The notes: generated by a model from the letters alone, not told the origin. Positions 24,026 to 33,498 are shown, numbered from the stretch's first letter. The stretch: 64,000 nucleotides of DNA from Mycolicibacterium porcinum (GCA_002086835.1 MVIG01000014.1:62001-126000); one strand, 5' to 3'. Numbers and translations are program-made.

Positions 24026-24673
24026 TCAGTTCATGTTCCAGGGTTCGCCGTAGGTGGTGACGCTGTCACCGGTCGAGGCGATCAACCGGGCGAACGGACG
24101 CAGCAGCACACCACCGGCCGCACCGGTCACGGTGCCGTGCGCGTTGGACACCGCCACACCGCCGGCGGCACCCTTGACGTCCACCGAGAAGGTGGCCACT
24201 TCCTGGATGCCGGGGCCATTGCCCAGATCGGCGCTGATCGACACACCCGGGAACAGGTTCGGGGTGATGACCGAGTTCAGGCCGAAGGGCGGGCCGGTGA
24301 TGTCACCATCGTCGATCAGGATGTTCGGGGTGGTGTAGGAGAAGTTGATCCCCACACCCAGCGACCAGGGGAAGCCGATCTGGTAGCCCAGCTCCAGGGT
24401 GCCCGCGAAGTCATCGGCGCCCGGGCCGGCCACCGTGTACTTGGCGCGACCGGAATGGAACCACTCACGGGTCAGCCGGTTGCGGTCCAGCGGGAACACA
24501 CCATTGAGGAAGGTGTCCCACTGCTGAACGGTCAGGGTCCGGTCCTGACCATCGACCAGGCTCAGTTCGTTGTCCAGACCCGCATGAGAAGTGCCCGTGC
24601 CTATGAACAGGCCCGCGAGGACCCCGGCCATTGCGGTCACCAATGCGACCAGCACTCGACTGAATGCCTTCAT
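24026..24673 (-). CDS. mspA: MspA-family outer-membrane porin
   Basis: A 215-residue precursor. Residues 1-31 form a signal peptide (MKAFSRVLVALVTAMAGVLA, ending GTSHA). The 184-residue mature chain begins GLDNELSLVDGQ, the same length as M. smegmatis MspA. The constriction-zone acidic pair is present in ILIDDGDITG, and the C-terminus is TTYGEPWNMN. MspA octamers are the main hydrophilic channel across the mycolic-acid outer membrane of fast growers. AGGGAGAAC precedes the ATG. A 600-base leader/promoter region lies upstream. Several paralogues usually exist per genome, so the letter A is provisional. Confidence 0.92.
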   Translation of the reverse strand: MKAFSRVLVALVTAMAGVLAGLFIGTGTSHAGLDNELSLVDGQDRTLTVQQWDTFLNGVFPLDRNRLTREWFHSGRAKYTVAGPGADDFAGTLELGYQIGFPWSLGVGINFSYTTPNILIDDGDITGPPFGLNSVITPNLFPGVSISADLGNGPGIQEVATFSVDVKGAAGGVAVSNAHGTVTGAAGGVLLRPFARLIASTGDSVTTYGEPWNMN

Positions 24674-25276
24674 GTTCTCCCTAGCTATGTCGGTGATCCG
24701 ATACGTCTGTCACCAACCAGGGCCCCCACCCTTGAGATCCATTGACGATCGGCCGCCCGATTAGGGACGTCACATCCAGCTCTCATGCCTTGCTCATGAT
24801 TGGCAGGAGGAAACGTAACCGGGCGGCATGCGGGCGGCAACGGCAACTGTTTCCGGCCACCCGAGCAGACAAACCCCGGTACAAAGTTTGCTAGATCCGC
24901 ACCGGGTTGCGTCACACCCTCACTGTCGATTGCCTGTGAGCGCCGGAGACCGCGGCGGCGGCGAGGCGGACTCACGCCGCCGCCGCACAACTCTGGCATG
25001 AGGCAAGAACTGGCGTTTTGCCCATTTCATGGGAGCCAGTCCGGGCAATCACGATGAGCGGAAGGATTGCCGCCGGCGCCGTCAATATCGTCCGGCGCCC
25101 CGCCGATCGGCCCGAGTTTGCGCTTGCTGTGTAAACGTTCCGTTACACAGCGCCGAACGGCCGGATTAACTGAGCGACCGCAGATCGATTCAATGGACCC
25201 ACACCCGATATTCCGAATTGTGATGGACCTCACATTCAGGTCGATGACGTGGCAGCCCTTTCGTGCCACTCACCGG
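24674..25276. other. Long non-coding region upstream of mspA
   Basis: About 600 bases with no convincing gene on either strand. It holds the mspA promoter and leader (AGGGAGAAC next to the ATG, TAGCTA further up), a CGGCGGCGG-rich hairpin near 24948-24988, and a perfect inverted repeat at 25126-25151. M. smegmatis mspA is also known to need a long upstream region for expression. No RNA gene is recognisable. Confidence 0.5.
25126..25151. promoter_or_regulatory. Perfect 9-base inverted repeat (orphan operator)
   Basis: GCTGTGTAA (25126-25134) and TTACACAGC (25143-25151) flank 8 bases. There is no T-run, so it is an operator rather than a terminator. It lies 450 bases upstream of mspA and 125 bases beyond the end of the AhpD-like gene. 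TetR- or GntR-type symmetry; no such regulator gene is adjacent. Confidence 0.5.
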
Positions 25277-25747
25277 TCAGCGCCGAGGCGGAGCCGCCTT
25301 GACCACCGCGTTGATCCGATTCCAGGCGTTGATCGTGACCGCCATGGAGATGGCCTGGCCGAGCTCACGTTCGGTGAAGGCCGCGGCCGCGCGGGCGTAC
25401 ACGGCGTCGGAAACCGGTCCATGGCTCAGATCGGTGACGGCCTCGGCCAACGCCAACGCCGCCTGCTCCTGCTCGGTGAACAGATCGCCGGCCTCTTCCC
25501 AGGCGGCGATGAGGTTCAGCCGCTGCTCGGTCTCCCCGTTCTTGCGCGCATCATGCGTGTGCATGTCGAGGCAGAAGGCGCAGCGGTTGAGTTGGGAGGC
25601 GCGGATCTTGATCAGCTCGGCGATCGTCGGGTCGAGGTCCTTGGCGGCCGCATTCGACAGGGTCATCATCGCGTCGTAGAGCTCGGGCGAGACCTTGTAG
25701 ATCTTCAGGCGGTCGACGGTCGCGGCGGGCTCGAGTGTCTGTGTCAT
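25277..25747 (-). CDS. AhpD-like carboxymuconolactone decarboxylase-family protein
   Basis: A 156-residue CMD/AhpD-fold protein. The redox motif is NRCAFCLDMHTHDA near residue 57 (CxxC plus HxxxH-type histidines), preceded by LIKIRASQLN. The C-terminal part includes FTERELGQAISMAVTINAWN. Such proteins reduce peroxides or act as thiol-disulfide partners. ATG 25747 lies seven bases from TAGCGT (25755-25760, minus strand), so the message is probably leaderless. It is divergent from a MocR regulator by about 50 bases and is its likely target. Confidence 0.85.
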   Translation of the reverse strand: MTQTLEPAATVDRLKIYKVSPELYDAMMTLSNAAAKDLDPTIAELIKIRASQLNRCAFCLDMHTHDARKNGETEQRLNLIAAWEEAGDLFTEQEQAALALAEAVTDLSHGPVSDAVYARAAAAFTERELGQAISMAVTINAWNRINAVVKAAPPRR

Positions 25748-25796
25748 GCCCTCAACGCTAGCCCGTAAAATACCGCCCAAATGGTTCAATATTGCG

Positions 25797-27209
25797 GTGA
25801 CTTCGCGGGCCAATTTCGGAAGCCGGGACCTGCATCTCGACCTGCGCGCGCTGATCGAGCCCGGCAGCCGCACCGCCCGCGAACAGCTGATCACCGCACT
25901 CCGGGAGGGCATTCGCAGCGGCAGGCTGAGCACCGACACGCGGCTGCCCCCATCGCGCACCCTGGCCGCCGATCTGGGATTGGCACGCAACACCGTGGCC
26001 GAGGCCTACGCCGAGCTGGTCGCCGAGGGATGGCTGGCGTCACGCCAGGGCGCGGGCACCTGGGTGGCCCGCGGCGCCGCACCGCGACCGGCGCCCCGCC
26101 CGCGCCGCATACCCGCCGCCCCGCGACACAACCTGATGCCCGGCTCCCCCGATGTGTCGGAGTTTCCCCGGTCGGCCTGGTTGGCCTCGGCGCGCCGGGC
26201 GGTCACGAACGCACCGGTCTCCGCTCTGCGGATGGGTGATCCGCGCGGACCGCTGCCGCTGCGCGAGGCACTCACCGAATATCTGGGCCGCGTGCGCGGG
26301 GTCCGTGCCACCCCGGAGTCGATCGTGATCTGCTCGGGCGTCCGCGACGGCGTCGACCTGCTGGGCCGGGTGCTCGGCACCCACCGCCCGGTCGCGGTCG
26401 AGGCCCACGGACTGTTCATCTTCCGCGACACACTCGCGGCGCTCGGCGTGCCGACCACCCCGATCGGCCTCGACGACCACGGCGCGGTGGTCAGCGACCT
26501 GGACCGGCTCGACATCCCGGCCGTCCTGCTCACCCCCGCGCACCAGAGCCCGTTCGGCATGGCCCTGCACCCGGCCCGGCGCACAGCGGTCATCGACTGG
26601 GCCCAACGCACCGGTGGCTACGTCATCGACGACGACTACGACGGCGAGTTCCGCTACGACCGCCAACCCGTCGGCGCCCTGCAGGCCCTGAACCCGGAAC
26701 GCGTCGTCTACCTGGGCTCGGCCAGCAAGAGCATGGCCCAGGTGATGAGGGTGGGCTGGATGGTGTTGCCCGACGCCCTGATCGACCCGGTCATCGCGGC
26801 GGCCGGCGGGGACCAGTACCACGTCGACGCCCTCACCGCGCTGACCCTCGCCGACTTCATCCACGGCGGCGCCTACGACCGGCACATCCGGCGGATGCGC
26901 AACCGCTACCGGCGGCGGCGCGACGAACTGGTGGCCGCACTTGCGGGCTTCGACCTCGGCATCGGCGGATTGGCCGCCGGGGTGAACATGCTGCTCACCC
27001 TGCCCGACGGGGCCGAACCAGAGGTGCTGCGCCGGGCCGGCGAGGCCGGGATCGCGTTGTCCGGGCTGTCGATCATGCGGCACCCGCTGCCCGGCCCGGA
27101 CACCCCCGATCCCGACGGGGTGATCATCGGCTTCGGGGCGCCCGCGGACCACGCTTTCAGACCTGCGGTCGACGCGCTGTGCCGGGTGCTGGCGGCCACG
27201 CTCCGTTAG
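25797..27209 (+). CDS. MocR/PdxR-type regulator (second copy type)
   Basis: A 470-residue fusion of a GntR winged helix (AREQLITALREGIRSGRLST, ARNTVAEAYAELVAEGWLAS) to an aminotransferase domain. The latter has DDDYDGEFRYDRQPVGAL and the PLP-lysine motif GSASKSMAQVMRVGW. The frame extends to an ATG at 25746, but that codon overlaps the divergent AhpD-like start. I therefore prefer GTG 25797 (MTSRANFGSRDLHLDL). This is the second MocR gene in the window; it differs from the one at 3526 in linker and ligand loop. It probably controls the divergent AhpD-like gene. Confidence 0.82.
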   Translation: MTSRANFGSRDLHLDLRALIEPGSRTAREQLITALREGIRSGRLSTDTRLPPSRTLAADLGLARNTVAEAYAELVAEGWLASRQGAGTWVARGAAPRPAPRPRRIPAAPRHNLMPGSPDVSEFPRSAWLASARRAVTNAPVSALRMGDPRGPLPLREALTEYLGRVRGVRATPESIVICSGVRDGVDLLGRVLGTHRPVAVEAHGLFIFRDTLAALGVPTTPIGLDDHGAVVSDLDRLDIPAVLLTPAHQSPFGMALHPARRTAVIDWAQRTGGYVIDDDYDGEFRYDRQPVGALQALNPERVVYLGSASKSMAQVMRVGWMVLPDALIDPVIAAAGGDQYHVDALTALTLADFIHGGAYDRHIRRMRNRYRRRRDELVAALAGFDLGIGGLAAGVNMLLTLPDGAEPEVLRRAGEAGIALSGLSIMRHPLPGPDTPDPDGVIIGFGAPADHAFRPAVDALCRVLAATLR

Positions 27210-27832
27210 GAGTCGTCACCCACGATCAGGTCCGTCGGTCCGGTCGGCAACCGCCAGCCGAACGCCAGCCCGGCCAGCCGCAGCGTCGTCGCCAGCACCG
27301 TCCCCACCACCAGGCCGATCCACTGCGGGCCGAAGTAGTCGATGACCGCGTACGCCGTCGCCCCGATCATCGCCGGGACGGCATACAGATCGTCAGGCCG
27401 CATCAACATCGGGATCTCGCGGACCAGCACGTCGCGGATGATGCCGCCGCCGATCGCGGTGGTCATGCCGATCAGCACCGCAGCGAACCAACTGGCCCCG
27501 TGATCGACGGCGAACGCGGCACCGGAGGTCGCGAAGAAGCCCATGCCGATCGCGTCGAGCGGCAGCACGATGCGATTGAACCGGATCAGGTGCCTGGCGG
27601 TGAGCGTGGCCACGGCCGTCGCCGCCAGGGCAACAGTGATGTTGGGCCAGTGCTGAATCGAGGTGGGCGGATGAACACCGAGGAAGAGGTCGCGGATCAC
27701 GCCGCCGCTCACGCCGGTCAACACCCCCAGCGCCGCGATGCCGAACAGATCGAAGCCCTTACGGATCGCCACCATGGCACCCGAGGACGCGAACACCGCG
27801 ATCCCGAGATCGTTGAGCACCGTCTGCAGCAC
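27206..27832 (-). CDS. TRIC/UPF0126-type cation channel protein
   Basis: A 208-residue membrane protein with about seven helices in two homologous halves: AVFASSGAMVAIRKGFDLFG ... GVSGGVIRDLFLG, and GFFATSGAAFAVDHGASWFA ... AIGGGIIRDVLVREIPMLM. The paired GGxIRD motifs are diagnostic of UPF0126/TRIC, trimeric potassium-selective channels in prokaryotes. GTG 27832 is chosen because TACGGT (27839-27844, minus strand) lies six bases upstream and the family usually starts MLQTVL. Its end overlaps the MocR gene by four bases. Divergent from the GtrA-like gene by 33 bases. Confidence 0.85.
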   Translation of the reverse strand: MLQTVLNDLGIAVFASSGAMVAIRKGFDLFGIAALGVLTGVSGGVIRDLFLGVHPPTSIQHWPNITVALAATAVATLTARHLIRFNRIVLPLDAIGMGFFATSGAAFAVDHGASWFAAVLIGMTTAIGGGIIRDVLVREIPMLMRPDDLYAVPAMIGATAYAVIDYFGPQWIGLVVGTVLATTLRLAGLAFGWRLPTGPTDLIVGDDS

Positions 27833-27865
27833 GACTGCACCGTACGGCCTCGCTAAGCTGCCTGG

Positions 27866-28279
27866 GTGGCTGAGCCCGTGATGTCGCCGACCCTTGACCT
27901 GAAAACGCAGGCGTTCCGGTTCGTCGTGACCGGTGGGTTGTCGGCGATCGTGGACTTCGGGCTGTACGTCCTGCTCTACAAGGCCTTCGGGGTGCAGGTC
28001 GACCTCGCCAAGACCATCGGCTTCATCGCAGGCACCACCACCGCCTACCTCATCAACCGGCGCTGGACGTTCCAGGCGCCGCCCAGCACCGCGCGGTTCA
28101 TCGCGGTGTGGGCGCTCTACCTGGTCACCTTCGCCGTCCAGGTGGGACTGAACCACCTGGTCCTGCACCTGGCCGATTACCGGTCGTGGGCGGTGCCGGT
28201 GGCGTTCGTGATCGCCCAGGGCACCGCCACGGTGATCAACTTCATCGTGCAGCGCGCGGTGATCTTCAAGCTCCACTGA
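27866..28279 (+). CDS. GtrA-like membrane protein (Rv3789-like)
   Basis: A 137-residue protein with four helices ([78 protein letters not shown]). The GtrA signature NRRWTF is present. Rv3789 lies next to dprE1 and has been proposed to re-orient decaprenyl-phosphoarabinose across the membrane or to recruit AftA. Position directly before dprE1 supports orthology. GTG 27866 is six bases after TAAGCT (27854-27859), so the transcript is probably leaderless. Confidence 0.87.
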   Translation: MAEPVMSPTLDLKTQAFRFVVTGGLSAIVDFGLYVLLYKAFGVQVDLAKTIGFIAGTTTAYLINRRWTFQAPPSTARFIAVWALYLVTFAVQVGLNHLVLHLADYRSWAVPVAFVIAQGTATVINFIVQRAVIFKLH

Positions 28280-28317
28280 GGTCCGGGCCCGGCTACTGAC
28301 GGGTACGCTTCTCTGCG

Positions 28318-29700
28318 ATGTCGACTACCGATTTGCCGACCACTCCCAAGCGCCTGACAGGCTGGGGCCGGACCGCACCGACCGTGGCACAGGTGCTCTC
28401 TACCAGCGATCCCGAGGTCATCGTCAAGGCCGTGACCCGGGCCGCCGAGCAGAAGGGCCGGGGCGTGATCGCCCGCGGGCTGGGGCGTTCCTACGGCGAC
28501 AACGCGCAGAACGGCGGCGGACTCGTCATCGACATGTCGTCGCTGAACCAGATCCACTCGATCGACGCCGGCACCAAGCTCGTCGACGTCGACGGCGGGG
28601 TGAACCTCGACCAGCTGATGCGGGCCGCACTGCCGCACGGGTTGTGGGTCCCGGTGCTGCCGGGCACCCGGCAGGTGACCATCGGTGGCGCCATCGGCTG
28701 CGACATCCACGGCAAGAACCACCACAGCGCCGGCAGTTTCGGCAATCACGTCCGCTCGATCGACCTGTTGACTGCCAACGGCGAGATCCGCAAGCTCACC
28801 CCGGACGGTCCCGAAGCCGAACTGTTCTGGGCGACGGTCGGCGGCAACGGCCTGACCGGCATCATCATGCGCGCCACCGTCGAGATGACGCCTACGGAGA
28901 CTGCGTATTTCATCGCCGACGGCGATGTCACCAAGACGCTCGACGAGACCATCGAGTTCCACAGCGACGGCAGCGAGTCCAACTACACCTACTCGTCGGC
29001 CTGGTTCGACGCGATCAGCAAGCCACCGAAACTCGGCCGGGCCGCGATCTCACGAGGTTCACTGGCAACCCTGGACCAGCTGCCCCCGAAGCTGCAGAAG
29101 GACCCGCTGAAATTCGATGCGCCGCAACTACTCACGTTGCCGGACGTGTTCCCGAACGGGTTGGCCAACAAGCTCACCTTCATGCCGATCGGCGAGCTGT
29201 GGTACCTGAAGTCGGGTACTTACCGCAACAAGGTGCAGAACCTGACGCAGTTCTATCACCCGCTGGACATGTTCGGAGAATGGAACCGCGCCTACGGTCC
29301 GGCCGGATTCCTGCAGTACCAGTTCGTGGTCCCCACCGAGGCCGTCGAGGAGTTCAAGGGCATCATCCTCGATATCCAGCGCTCGGGGCACTACTCCTTC
29401 CTCAACGTGTTCAAGCTGTTCGGCGAGGGCAATCAGGCGCCGCTGAGCTTCCCCATCCCCGGCTGGAACGTCTGCGTCGACTTCCCAATCAAGGCCGGGC
29501 TGAACGAGTTCGTCACCGAACTCGACCGCCGGGTACTGGAATTCGGCGGCCGGCTCTACACCGCCAAGGATTCCCGCACGACAGCCGAGACGTTCCACGC
29601 CATGTATCCGCGCATCGAGGAGTGGCTGGCGGTGCGCCGTAAGGTCGATCCCGACGGCCTGTTCGTCTCGGACATGGCGCGCCGCCTGGAGCTCGTCTAG
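28318..29700 (+). CDS. dprE1: Decaprenylphosphoryl-beta-D-ribose 2'-oxidase DprE1
   Basis: A 460-residue FAD oxidase. It oxidises decaprenyl-phosphoribose at C2'; DprE2 then reduces the ketone to give the arabinose donor. Seen: FAD-binding segment [18 protein letters not shown] near residue 52, [20 protein letters not shown] near 117, and the C-terminal cap with [12 protein letters not shown]. The cysteine at 386 aligns with the Cys387 that benzothiazinones attack, so the benzothiazinone-sensitive state is predicted. ATG 28318 lies eight bases after TACGCT (28304-28309), so it is probably leaderless. Unlike M. tuberculosis, dprE2 is 6.6 kb away. Confidence 0.96.
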   Translation: MSTTDLPTTPKRLTGWGRTAPTVAQVLSTSDPEVIVKAVTRAAEQKGRGVIARGLGRSYGDNAQNGGGLVIDMSSLNQIHSIDAGTKLVDVDGGVNLDQLMRAALPHGLWVPVLPGTRQVTIGGAIGCDIHGKNHHSAGSFGNHVRSIDLLTANGEIRKLTPDGPEAELFWATVGGNGLTGIIMRATVEMTPTETAYFIADGDVTKTLDETIEFHSDGSESNYTYSSAWFDAISKPPKLGRAAISRGSLATLDQLPPKLQKDPLKFDAPQLLTLPDVFPNGLANKLTFMPIGELWYLKSGTYRNKVQNLTQFYHPLDMFGEWNRAYGPAGFLQYQFVVPTEAVEEFKGIILDIQRSGHYSFLNVFKLFGEGNQAPLSFPIPGWNVCVDFPIKAGLNEFVTELDRRVLEFGGRLYTAKDSRTTAETFHAMYPRIEEWLAVRRKVDPDGLFVSDMARRLELV

Positions 29701-29720
29701 CCGCTCGGCTCCGCCACGCA

Positions 29721-29780
29721 ACCGAGACTGTATCCAGGGACGAGATCGGCGTCTCTTTCGTCCCTCACTGCAGTCTCGGT
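29721..29780 (+). terminator. Nested hairpin downstream of dprE1
   Basis: ACCGAGACTG (29721-29730) pairs with CAGTCTCGGT (29771-29780). Inside, AGGGACGA (29736-29743) pairs with TCGTCCCT (29758-29765). All pairs are perfect. It begins 20 bases after the dprE1 stop and ends about 60 bases before the furA promoter, so it probably separates the two transcription units. No U-run. Confidence 0.65.
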
Positions 29781-29840
29781 GCGGCTCGCCGAGCCGGTGT
29801 GGGCCGGCTCATCCGGCTCGAATTGCCGAGAATTTTATTC

Positions 29841-29869
29841 TTGACTAATTCCAGAAAAGGGACAAGACT
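29841..29869 (+). promoter_or_regulatory. furA promoter and AT-rich FurA box
   Basis: TTGACT (29841-29846), 17 bases, AAGACT (29864-29869), then GTG at 29877. The AT-rich stretch GAATTTTATTCTTGACTAATT around the -35 (given here as GAATTTTATTC and TTGACTAATT) fits the FurA operator known from mycobacterial furA-katG. Transcription would start at or next to the GTG, so the mRNA is probably leaderless. Confidence 0.75.
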
Positions 29870-29876
29870 TCGGTCC

Positions 29877-30308
29877 GTGGCGACAACCGCGGACTTCCAG
29901 CAGATGCTGCGAAGCGCCGACATGCGTGTGACCCGCCCCCGAGTGGCGGTACTGCACGCAGTCCATGCGAACCCGCACGCCGATACGGAAACGATCATCC
30001 GGTCGGTGCGTGAAGACCTGCCCGAGGTCTCTCACCAGGCCGTATATGACTCGTTGCATGCGCTGACCGCAGCAGCACTGGTGCGGCGCATCCAACCATC
30101 CGGTTCCGTCGCCCGATACGAATCACGTATCGGCGACAACCACCACCACGTCGTGTGCCGATCATGTGGCGCAATCGCCGACGTGGACTGCGCGGCCGGG
30201 TCGGCCCCATGCCTGACCGCGTCCCACGACCACGGTTACGAGATCGACGAAGCCGAGGTCATCTATTGGGGTACTTGCCCCGAATGTTCCACTGCTCCAA
30301 CTAGATAA
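29877..30308 (+). CDS. furA: Fur-family regulator FurA
   Basis: A 143-residue Fur protein. DNA-binding half: LRSADMRVTRPRVAVLHAVH and SHQAVYDSLHALTAAALVRR. Dimer/metal half: ARYESRIGDNHHHVVCRSCG with the HHHxxCxxC site and a later CPEC. In mycobacteria FurA represses furA-katG and responds to oxidants. The frame is open to 29799, but GTG 29877 matches family length and the promoter position. katG follows after 33 bases, as expected for this operon. Confidence 0.93.
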   Translation: MATTADFQQMLRSADMRVTRPRVAVLHAVHANPHADTETIIRSVREDLPEVSHQAVYDSLHALTAAALVRRIQPSGSVARYESRIGDNHHHVVCRSCGAIADVDCAAGSAPCLTASHDHGYEIDEAEVIYWGTCPECSTAPTR

Positions 30309-30341
30309 CCCTTAACCCGCCAGCCCCGGAAAGGATTTGTC

Positions 30342-32540
30342 ATGGCCGACGCCGAAACTCACCCCCCGATTGGTGAAGCACAAACCGAACCCGCCGAAAG
30401 CGGCTGTCCGATGCGGATCAAGCCTCCCGTCGAGGGCGGCAGCAACCGCGACTGGTGGCCCAACGCGGTCAACCTGAAGATCCTGCAGAAGAACCCGCCC
30501 GCCATCGACCCGTCGGACGAGGGCTACGACTACCGCGAGGCCGTCAAGACCCTCGACTTCGAGGCCTTCGAGCGCGATTTCGATGAGCTGCTGACGAATT
30601 CGCAGGAGTGGTGGCCTGCCGACTTCGGTCACTACGGCCCGCTGTTCGTCCGCATGTCGTGGCACGCCGCAGGCACTTATCGGGTGCAGGACGGCCGCGG
30701 CGGCGGCGGACGCGGCATGCAGCGCTTCGCCCCGCTGAACAGCTGGCCCGACAACGTCAGCCTGGACAAGGCCCGTCGCCTGCTGTGGCCGCTGAAGAAG
30801 AAGTACGGCAAGAAGATCTCGTGGTCCGACCTGATCGTCTACGCAGGCAACCGGGCGATGGAGCACATGGGCTTCAAGACCGCAGGCTTCGCCTTCGGCC
30901 GCCCCGACTACTGGGAGCCCGAGGAGGACATCTACTGGGGCGCCGAGCACGAGTGGCTGGGCTCGCAGGAACGCTACGCAGGCAGCACCGACCGCACCAA
31001 GCTGGAGAACCCGCTGGCCGCCAGCCACATGGGTCTGATCTACGTCAACCCTGAAGGCCCCGAAGGCAATCCGGATTACCTGGCCGCGGCCATCGACATC
31101 CGCGAAACCTTCGGCCGGATGGCGATGAACGACATCGAGACCGCCGCCCTGATCGTCGGTGGCCACACCTTCGGCAAGACCCACGGCGCCACCGACATCG
31201 AGAACGGCGTGGAGCCCGAGGCCGCACCGCTCGAGCAGATGGGCCTGGGCTGGGCCAACCCCGGCGTCGGCAACGAGGCCGTCAGCAGCGGCCTGGAGGT
31301 CACCTGGACCCACACCCCCACCAAGTGGGACAACTCATTCCTGGAGATCCTCTACAGCAACGAGTGGGAGCTGACCAAGAGCCCGCAGGGTGCCAACCAG
31401 TGGAAGCCCAAGGACAACGGCTGGGCCAACTCGGTGCCGATGGCGCAGGGCAACGGCAAGACCCACCCGTCGATGCTGACCACCGACCTGTCGATGCGGT
31501 TCGACCCGATCTACGGCAAGATCACCCGCCGCTGGCTCGACCACCCCGAGGAGCTGGCCGAGGAATACGCCAAGGCCTGGTTCAAGCTGCTGCACCGCGA
31601 CCTGGGTCCGGTGACCCGCTACCTCGGCCCGCTGGTGCCCAAGCAGACCTGGCTGTGGCAGGACGTCATCCCGGCGGGTAAGACCCTGAGCGATGCCGAT
31701 GTGGACACGCTCAAGGCTGCCATCGCGGACTCGGGTCTGACTGTCCAGCAGCTGGTTTCGACGGCCTGGAAGGCAGCGTCGTCGTTCCGTTCCAGCGATA
31801 TGCGCGGTGGTGCCAACGGCGGCCGGATCCGGCTGCAGCCGCAGCTGGGCTGGGAGGCCAACGAGCCCGACGAGCTGGCCCAGGTGATCCGCAAGCTCGA
31901 GGAGATCCAGGCCGCCTCCGACACCGGTGTGTCGTTCGCCGACCTGGTGGTCCTCGGCGGTGCCGTGGGTATCGAAAAGGCAGCCAAGGACGCCGGATTC
32001 GACATCACCGTGCCGTTCCTGTCGGGTCGCGGCGACGCCACCCAGGACCAGACCGACGTCGAGTCGTTCGCGTGGCTGGAAACCCTCTCCGACGGCTTCC
32101 GCAACCACGTCGGCAAGGGCGACCCGCTGCCCCCGGAGTACCGGATCATCGACAAGGCCAACCTGCTGGGCCTGACCGGTCCGGAGCTGACCGTGCTGAT
32201 CGGCGGTCTGCGTGTGCTGGGCGCCAACCACGGTGGCACGGATCTCGGTGTCCTGACCGACAAGAAGGGCCAGCTGACGAACGACTACTTCGTCAACCTG
32301 ACCGACATGGGCATCAAGTGGGCCCCGTCGCCTGCCGATGACGGCACCTACATCGGGTCCGACCGGGCCAGCGGTGCGCAGAAGTACACCGCCAGCCGCG
32401 TCGACCTGCTGTTCGGCTCGAACTCGCAGCTGCGGGCTCTGGCCGAGGTGTACGCCGAGGACGACTCCAAGGAGAAGTTCGTCAAGGACTTCGTCGCCGC
32501 CTGGAACAAGGTGATGAACGCCGACCGGTTCGATGTCTGA
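30342..32540 (+). CDS. katG: Catalase-peroxidase KatG
   Basis: A 732-residue class I haem peroxidase that destroys H2O2 and activates isoniazid in mycobacteria. Distal site [12 protein letters not shown] gives Arg104, Trp107 and His108; the proximal haem ligand is His275 in [10 protein letters not shown]. The serine of AVSSGLE (residue 316) aligns with Ser315, where isoniazid-resistance changes occur in M. tuberculosis. Both the catalytic N-domain and the degenerate C-terminal repeat are present, at the usual length. GGAAAGGAT precedes ATG 30342. The gene's last codons merge into a 25-base tandem repeat and a terminator follows. Confidence 0.95.
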   Translation: MADAETHPPIGEAQTEPAESGCPMRIKPPVEGGSNRDWWPNAVNLKILQKNPPAIDPSDEGYDYREAVKTLDFEAFERDFDELLTNSQEWWPADFGHYGPLFVRMSWHAAGTYRVQDGRGGGGRGMQRFAPLNSWPDNVSLDKARRLLWPLKKKYGKKISWSDLIVYAGNRAMEHMGFKTAGFAFGRPDYWEPEEDIYWGAEHEWLGSQERYAGSTDRTKLENPLAASHMGLIYVNPEGPEGNPDYLAAAIDIRETFGRMAMNDIETAALIVGGHTFGKTHGATDIENGVEPEAAPLEQMGLGWANPGVGNEAVSSGLEVTWTHTPTKWDNSFLEILYSNEWELTKSPQGANQWKPKDNGWANSVPMAQGNGKTHPSMLTTDLSMRFDPIYGKITRRWLDHPEELAEEYAKAWFKLLHRDLGPVTRYLGPLVPKQTWLWQDVIPAGKTLSDADVDTLKAAIADSGLTVQQLVSTAWKAASSFRSSDMRGGANGGRIRLQPQLGWEANEPDELAQVIRKLEEIQAASDTGVSFADLVVLGGAVGIEKAAKDAGFDITVPFLSGRGDATQDQTDVESFAWLETLSDGFRNHVGKGDPLPPEYRIIDKANLLGLTGPELTVLIGGLRVLGANHGGTDLGVLTDKKGQLTNDYFVNLTDMGIKWAPSPADDGTYIGSDRASGAQKYTASRVDLLFGSNSQLRALAEVYAEDDSKEKFVKDFVAAWNKVMNADRFDV

Positions 32541-32597
32541 TCTGTCGGCTCAGCCGACGTTCTGATCTGACGGCTCAGCCGACGGTCTGATCTGACG
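32536..32597 (+). repeat. 25-base tandem repeat, about 2.5 copies, at the katG stop
   Basis: Unit TCTGATCTGTCGGCTCAGCC plus GACGT at 32536-32560; copy 2 at 32561-32585 differs at two bases; a partial third copy TCTGATCTGACG runs to 32597. Each full unit contains the mini-hairpin TCGGCT-C-AGCCGA or a variant. The katG TGA (32538-32540) is inside the first unit, so later copies repeat the stop context. Confidence 0.85.
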
Positions 32598-32605
32598 AGT
32601 AACAG

Positions 32606-32640
32606 CAACACCCCGCGGGCTTGAAGCTCGCGGGGTGTTG
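32606..32640 (+). terminator. Intrinsic terminator after katG
   Basis: AACACCCCGCG (32607-32617) pairs perfectly with CGCGGGGTGTT (32629-32639), extended by one C-G pair, and is followed by TTGTTGTCT. This is the clearest rho-independent terminator in the window. It lies between katG and the convergent TetR gene ending at 32649 and may serve both. Confidence 0.85.
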
Positions 32641-32648
32641 TTGTCTCC

Positions 32649-33272
32649 CTATGCCTTTGCCCGCACGGCGCGATACGCGGCCTTGCCGAACGTCTCCGCC
32701 ACCAACTCCGAGTCATCGTCGTCGGCGAGCATCTTCCGGACAGCCGCCTCGCAGATCGCCAGGAACACCTCGACCAGCATCGGCAGTGTCACGTCGAGAT
32801 CGGCGACCTGCCACCGTTGCAGCAGCGGGCGCATCACCGTGGTGAGCTGGCCGCGGAGGCGATCACGTCCACGCGCGATGGCCGCGGTGAGCACGGGGTC
32901 GGGGTCGGCTCCGAACATGATGCGCCACGAGGCCGGACGCTCCCGCACCGTGCTGTGCAACGCGCGGAACCCGTCGACGAACAGCTGCTCGATGGAGCCG
33001 GTGCGCTGCGGCGGCAGCAGTTCCAGCAGGCTGGCCAGCACCTGGTCGGTTTCCCGATCCAGCAGTGCCGCAAGCACTTCCCCGCGCCCGGGATAGCAGG
33101 CGTAGACCACCGGCCGGGTCACCCCCAACCGGCCGGCGATGTTGCCCATCGTCACGTCGGCCAGGCCCTGCTGCGCGGCGATCTCCAGCGCGGTGTCGAG
33201 GACCTGTGGCCGGCGCCGGTCCGGGCCGAGATGTTCGGCACGGGCCCGGTTGGCGATCGCTGCGTCGTTCAC
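32649..33272 (-). CDS. TetR-family regulator
   Basis: A 207-residue TetR regulator. N-terminal DNA-binding domain with VLDTALEIAAQQGLADVTMG and GRLGVTRPVVYACYPGRGEV (the recognition helix; YACYPGRG is a variant of the usual YxHFxxKE). The rest is a helical ligand domain. It is the third gene of a minus-strand operon after the MpaB-like enzyme and a two-helix protein, so it probably represses that operon. The candidate operator is at 34578-34620. GTG 33272 follows GGAGCGAA. Confidence 0.8.
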   Translation of the reverse strand: MNDAAIANRARAEHLGPDRRRPQVLDTALEIAAQQGLADVTMGNIAGRLGVTRPVVYACYPGRGEVLAALLDRETDQVLASLLELLPPQRTGSIEQLFVDGFRALHSTVRERPASWRIMFGADPDPVLTAAIARGRDRLRGQLTTVMRPLLQRWQVADLDVTLPMLVEVFLAICEAAVRKMLADDDDSELVAETFGKAAYRAVRAKA

Positions 33273-33282
33273 TTCGCTCCGC

Positions 33283-33498
33283 TCATGTCAGCGTGACATC
33301 AGCGATGATCAGCACCGGCCACGCGACGATCTCGCCCAACAACGAGAACAGCTTGTCCAAACCTGTCAGCCCGACGATGTGATCGCTGTGGGTGAGGGCC
33401 CACACCATACCGATCACGAAGTACGGGGCGCCCACCACGATGGCAAGGTAGACGAGTTGCCGGATGCTCAAGCGGTAATCGAGAAGATTCTTGATCAC
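33283..33498 (-). CDS. Two-helix small membrane protein in MpaB operon
   Basis: A 71-residue protein: MIKNLLDYRLSIRQLVYLAI, then VVGAPYFVIGMVWALTHSD and FSLLGEIVAWPVLIIADVTL. Two transmembrane helices with a short periplasmic loop. Its ATG overlaps the stop of the MpaB-like gene by four bases, and the TetR gene starts 10 bases after its stop, so all three are co-transcribed. No family recognised; it may anchor the enzyme to the membrane. Confidence 0.65.
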   Translation of the reverse strand: MIKNLLDYRLSIRQLVYLAIVVGAPYFVIGMVWALTHSDHIVGLTGLDKLFSLLGEIVAWPVLIIADVTLT

